A program made the translations under genes and the position numbers. The notes under the pieces were generated by a model. It was not told the DNA's origin. It searched no databases and saw only the letters and a list, made by a program, of their open reading frames with translations. From positions 1 through 7,666 of the forward strand of contig JAUQWL010000198.1 of the NCBI GenBank assembly GCA_030835185.1: a stretch of DNA of 7,666 nucleotides. Reading direction: 5' to 3'. Positions 5,372 through 7,666 of the stretch are shown here, in pieces; the first letter of the stretch is position 1; each line of letters begins with the position of its first letter. The DNA is from Solirubrobacterales bacterium (GTDB lineage Bacteria; Actinomycetota; Thermoleophilia; Solirubrobacterales; 70-9).

Positions 5372-5726
5372 AACCCTCCCGCCTGGAGCCGACCGCTTCT
5401 GGGGGCAGTTCTCGCAGACCAAAGCCGGACGAAGCCACACCACCGAAGAAGCGGCAGCGGCCACGGACGGGCCGGAGCAGCCGAAAGACGAAGGTCAGCA
5501 CTGCCTGGAATGGTGTCCGATCTGCCGGTCGGCCGACATCGTCCGCGCGACCACGTCTCCGGAGACCTTCGGTCAGGTCCAGGCGATCCAGAACGAAGCG
5601 ATCAGCGTTCTCAAGTCCTTCCTGGCGATCTACGCCGAGCGCACGTCCGACCAGGGTGCCGCGACGCAGGATTCGGAGCCACCGCCCCACACCGGGCCGG
5701 AAGTCAGGGACATCTCAATCGATTGA
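5334..5726 (+). CDS. Small protein with C-x3-C-x2-C cluster, partner gene of the ArsA-like ATPase
   Basis: The ATG at 5334 gives 130 residues starting MSDPERPKRPETE, with GGAG about 13 nt upstream; the gene overlaps the ArsA-like gene by 38 bp in another frame, so the two are almost certainly co-translated. Residues 1-55 are Pro/Glu/Thr-rich and probably disordered. The core is CLEWCPICRSADIVR (57-71), with C57, C61 and C64, then a helix VQAIQNEAISVLKSFLAIYA (82-101). Three close cysteines suggest half of a zinc site or a redox site that needs a partner or dimer. From memory, small actinobacterial proteins with a WCPxC..R motif followed by a helix occur near ArsA-like ATPases; this was not checked. 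Function unknown. The last four codons form a palindrome shared with the convergent PPK2 gene. Confidence 0.78.
   Translation: MSDPERPKRPETETLPPGADRFWGQFSQTKAGRSHTTEEAAAATDGPEQPKDEGQHCLEWCPICRSADIVRATTSPETFGQVQAIQNEAISVLKSFLAIYAERTSDQGAATQDSEPPPHTGPEVRDISID
5715..5726. other. 12-bp palindrome that is the shared end of two convergent genes
   Basis: TCAATCGATTGA is a perfect palindrome. Read forward it is the end of the Cys-cluster gene, read backward the end of the PPK2 gene; both read Ser-Ile-Asp-stop. The coding overlap is exactly the palindrome. There is no room for a terminator between the genes, so transcripts probably run into each other. Confidence 0.95.
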
Positions 5727-6476
5727 CGGCAGCTCGATGCCCCAGGTCTTCATTCCGTCCTCGATCGCTTCGTTGACCGCCTTCAGCACGGCCACCCGGG
5801 CATAGCGCTTCGACTCGCCCGGGATCACGTGCCACGGTGCGCGGCCGGTGCCGGTTTTCTCGAACATGTCTTCCACCGCCGCTTCGTACTTGCCGCGAAG
5901 CTCCCGGTTTCGCCAGTCCTCGTCAGTCAGCTTCCACTCCTTGAGCGGCGTCTTCGCCCGACGTTCGAAACGCTTCAGCTGCTCTTCCGGTGAGATGTGC
6001 AGCCAGAGCTTGACGAAGATCATTCCCTCGTCGGACAGGCCTGACTCGAAGTTGCGGATCTCGCGGTATGCCCGTTTCCAGACGGTCTTTCTGACCAGCT
6101 TCTCGACCCGCTCGACCAGTACGCGGCCGTACCAGCTCCGGTCGAAGACCGCCATGCCTCCCCAGCCGGGCAGGGGCCCGGCAAAGCGCCAGAGGAAATG
6201 GTGACGCAGTTCCGTGGCGGTAGGCGCAGCGAACTGGGAGACGCGGACGTGACGCGGATCCAACGGATGGACGAGGCGCTTTATGGCTCCGCCCTTTCCG
6301 GAGGCATCCCAACCCTCCATCACCACGCATACCGGCGGGCCGAGCTGTCCGGAGCCGACCTGGCCGCCGAGGGTCAGACGCAGCGCGGCAAGCCGATCCT
6401 GCTGCTTCGCCAGTTTCTTCAGGCCCTCATCCTTGCTGTAGTCAAGTGAGAGATCCACCTCGTCGAGCATGCCCAT
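5715..6476 (-). CDS. ppk2: Polyphosphate kinase 2 family protein
   Basis: A 253-residue PPK2, which moves phosphate between polyphosphate and nucleotides. Walker A is GWDASGKGG (55-63); the Walker B region is FDRSWYGRVLVERVE (111-125); the lid contains RRAKTPLKEWKLTDEDWRNR (172-191); the short helix-rich C-terminus carries APWHVIPGESKRYAR (213-227), a PPK2 hallmark. One domain of normal size, with no N-terminal extension. The run FLWRFAGPLPGWGGMAVFDRSWYG recalls the AMP-using (class II) domains, but class cannot be fixed without structure-based alignment, so the nucleotide is open. Proteins like this were once mislabelled UDP-galactose-lipid carrier transferase. The ATG at 6476 (MGMLDEV) lies 6 nt after TAAGCT. 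Divergent from the MoxR gene; 12-bp convergent overlap with the Cys-cluster gene. Confidence 0.93.
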   Translation of the reverse strand: MGMLDEVDLSLDYSKDEGLKKLAKQQDRLAALRLTLGGQVGSGQLGPPVCVVMEGWDASGKGGAIKRLVHPLDPRHVRVSQFAAPTATELRHHFLWRFAGPLPGWGGMAVFDRSWYGRVLVERVEKLVRKTVWKRAYREIRNFESGLSDEGMIFVKLWLHISPEEQLKRFERRAKTPLKEWKLTDEDWRNRELRGKYEAAVEDMFEKTGTGRAPWHVIPGESKRYARVAVLKAVNEAIEDGMKTWGIELPSID

Positions 6477-6482
6477 GGCCGA

Positions 6483-6488
6483 AGCTTA
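6483..6488 (-). promoter_or_regulatory. -10-like hexamer TAAGCT for the PPK2 gene
   Basis: On the minus strand TAAGCT ends 6 nt before the ATG at 6476, the same arrangement as at the other transcript-leading genes. It implies a leaderless mRNA; no ribosome site fits in the remaining space. Confidence 0.5.
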
Positions 6489-6508
6489 AGGTCACCGCAG
6501 CGGCCGGG

Positions 6509-6520
6509 CCGGGAACCCGG
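6509..6520. repeat. Short inverted repeat in the PPK2/MoxR divergent spacer
   Basis: CCGGG-AA-CCCGG lies between the two outward-facing -10 hexamers (6483-6488 minus and 6536-6541 plus). It could be an operator for a dimeric regulator of both genes, but in DNA this GC-rich such a repeat can arise by chance. Confidence 0.3.
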
Positions 6521-6535
6521 GCGTCTGCATGCCCC

Positions 6536-6541
6536 TATCCT
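6536..6541 (+). promoter_or_regulatory. -10-like hexamer TATCCT for the MoxR gene
   Basis: TATCCT ends 7 nt before the ATG at 6549. No Shine-Dalgarno sequence lies between them, which fits a leaderless transcript. No convincing -35 box was seen about 17 nt further upstream. Confidence 0.5.
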
Positions 6542-6548
6542 TCAACCG

Positions 6549-7529
6549 ATGCGCCATTCCGTCACAGCCCCGCCCGATTCCCCTTCCGAGGTCGCGACGG
6601 CGCTGCGCGACGCGGCCTACCTGGCCGACGAATCCACCGCCCTCATCGCCTTCCTTGCCCAGCGACTCGGAAAGCCCGTGCTGGTCGAGGGGCCGGCCGG
6701 CGTCGGAAAGACCGAACTCGCCAAGGCACTCTCGAGAGCGACCGGACGCGAACTGGTCCGTCTCCAGTGCTACGAGGGGCTGGACGAGGCCAAAGCGCTC
6801 TATGAATGGAACTACCGCAAGCAGCTGCTGCAGATCCAGGCCTCAGCCTCGGCCGGCGACGGACCGGACGCCGTCGCGGACCCGGCCGCAACCGGCGAGG
6901 TCAAGCCGATCAGCCTCGGTGGCATCTTCACCGAAGAATTCCTTCTCGAACGGCCGCTGATGAGGGCGATCGCCAATCCCGACCCGGTCGTCCTCCTGAT
7001 CGACGAGATCGACAAGACCGACCAGGAGTTCGAGGCGATGCTGCTCGAGCTGCTCTCCGACTTCCAGATCACGATCCCCGAGATGGGCCGGATCGAAGCG
7101 ACCACCCACCCGATCGTGCTGCTGACATCGAACAACTCGCGTGAGCTGACCGAGGCGCTCAAGAGGCGCTGCCTCTACCTCTGGCTCGACTACCCCTCGG
7201 CCGAGCGCGAGATCGAGATCATCCGGCTCCATGCACCCGAGATCGACGAGGTACTGGCCGCCAGGCTGGTCGAGGTGGTCGACATGGTCCGCGAACTCGA
7301 CCTGAAGAAAGTGCCTTCGATCGCCGAGTCGATCGACTGGGCCCGGACGCTTGTCCTGATGGGCGCCGACGACATCGACGAGAAGGTATTCCGCGAGTCG
7401 CTCTCGATCATCATCAAACACCGCACCGACCTCGACCTGGTCGCCGAGAAGGTAGTGCCGAGGCTCGGACGCGAGCGCAATGGGAACGGTAACGGCGGCA
7501 ACGGTGCCGGACCCTCCCCCGGGAGCTGA
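6549..7529 (+). CDS. MoxR-family AAA+ ATPase, CoxD-like
   Basis: A 326-residue AAA+ ATPase of the MoxR group, which with a VWA-domain partner remodels or activates target enzymes. Walker A is GPAGVGKTE (48-56); RLQCYEGLDEAKALYEWNY (71-89) is typical of the CoxD-like branch; LLERPLMRAI (132-141) precedes Walker B LLIDEIDK (149-156); sensor 1 is TSNN (193-196) with the arginine-rich ELTEALKRRC (199-208) after it; the small helical lid follows (about 215-300). Residues ~98-120 are an Ala/Gly/Pro-rich loop, probably a flexible insert before GGIFTEE. The tail (309-326) is Asn/Gly-rich and disordered, encoded by near-repeats of AACGGT/AACGGC. The start follows TATCCT by 7 nt. One base separates its stop from the CoxE-like gene, so the two form an operon. 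Confidence 0.92.
   Translation: MRHSVTAPPDSPSEVATALRDAAYLADESTALIAFLAQRLGKPVLVEGPAGVGKTELAKALSRATGRELVRLQCYEGLDEAKALYEWNYRKQLLQIQASASAGDGPDAVADPAATGEVKPISLGGIFTEEFLLERPLMRAIANPDPVVLLIDEIDKTDQEFEAMLLELLSDFQITIPEMGRIEATTHPIVLLTSNNSRELTEALKRRCLYLWLDYPSAEREIEIIRLHAPEIDEVLAARLVEVVDMVRELDLKKVPSIAESIDWARTLVLMGADDIDEKVFRESLSIIIKHRTDLDLVAEKVVPRLGRERNGNGNGGNGAGPSPGS
7521..7525 (+). promoter_or_regulatory. Shine-Dalgarno site of the CoxE-like gene
   Basis: GGGAG, 5 nt before the ATG at 7531 and overlapping the last codons of the MoxR gene. It supports that ATG and translation within a shared mRNA. Confidence 0.6.
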
Positions 7530-7530
7530 A

Positions 7531-7666
7531 ATGGCTGCGCCCTCCGGCATGGGCGAGCAGATACTCGCCTTCTGCGAGCAGCTTCGCCGCGAAGGGTCCG
7601 CGGTCGGGACTTCGGAGATCCAGGATGCCTTTCACGCTCTGGAGATCGTGCCGTGGACCAGTCCGA
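7531..7666 (+). CDS. Probable CoxE-like VWA-domain protein, N-terminus only (3' partial)
   Basis: The frame begins at ATG 7531, one base after the MoxR stop, and is still open at the window edge after 45 full codons. The visible part, MAAPSGMGEQILAFCEQLRR and on through GTSEIQDAFHALEIVPWTSP, is the helical start usual in CoxE/VWA proteins encoded after CoxD-like MoxR ATPases (a helix, a short loop with a conserved Ser/Thr-x-E-x-x-D-A turn, then a second helix). The VWA domain with its metal-binding site would lie beyond the window, so the identity rests on the N-terminus and gene order. Confidence 0.65.
   Translation, partial: MAAPSGMGEQILAFCEQLRREGSAVGTSEIQDAFHALEIVPWTSP

Noticed and set aside
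4283..5464. A 393-codon open frame on the minus strand opposite the ArsA-like gene
   Set aside because: The plus strand carries unmistakable ATPase motifs. The antisense product shows no domain and is His/Arg/Val-rich in the shadow pattern.

Overview
The window is compact, high-GC, bacterial chromosomal DNA. Very strong G/C preference at third codon positions, TTG and GTG starts, and the protein repertoire point to an actinobacterium, most likely of the Thermoleophilia/Solirubrobacterales type. That placement is inference from style and remembered families, not from a marker gene. No tRNA, rRNA, insertion sequence, CRISPR array or phage gene was seen.

Layout. 1-912 (+): two unrecognised genes, a membrane-anchored acidic protein that contains the same ~31-residue module twice (5' end cut by the window) and a 110-residue acidic protein. 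913-1143: a gap with the promoter of the next gene and short coding-like stretches that change frame. 1144-2397 (+): Bcp-type peroxiredoxin followed with no spacer by a class I SAM-dependent methyltransferase. 2387-2458: a 36-bp tandem duplication covering the ends of two convergent genes. 2446-4142 (-): a lipoprotein gene and a CaCA-type cation exchanger, joined by a TTGA start/stop overlap. 4172-5726 (+): a single-domain ArsA/Get3-like ATPase with a C-terminal HSP20-like domain, overlapping a small protein with a C-x3-C-x2-C cluster. 5715-6476 (-): a polyphosphate kinase 2, whose end overlaps the small protein in a perfect palindrome. 6549-7666 (+): a MoxR/CoxD-type AAA+ ATPase and the start of a probable CoxE-type VWA protein.

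How the genes relate. The upstream block has a thiol peroxidase. The central divergent block pairs an envelope lipoprotein/ion exchanger operon with an ArsA-type ATPase operon across a 29-bp spacer built around a 14-bp palindrome. The last block has polyphosphate-nucleotide metabolism diverging from a MoxR-VWA chaperone pair. I see no single pathway that unites them.

The most informative feature at window scale is regulatory. Every gene that appears to begin a transcript has a TANNNT (-10-like) hexamer 6-9 nt before its start codon, which implies leaderless or nearly leaderless mRNAs. Genes inside operons lack it, and two of them have clear Shine-Dalgarno sequences. This rule also decides start codons for the peroxiredoxin and the lipoprotein. 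I did not find a clear-cut new defence or mobile system. The best candidates for novelty are the palindromic divergent promoter, the two unusual convergent junctions and the ArsA-HSP20/Cys-cluster pair.
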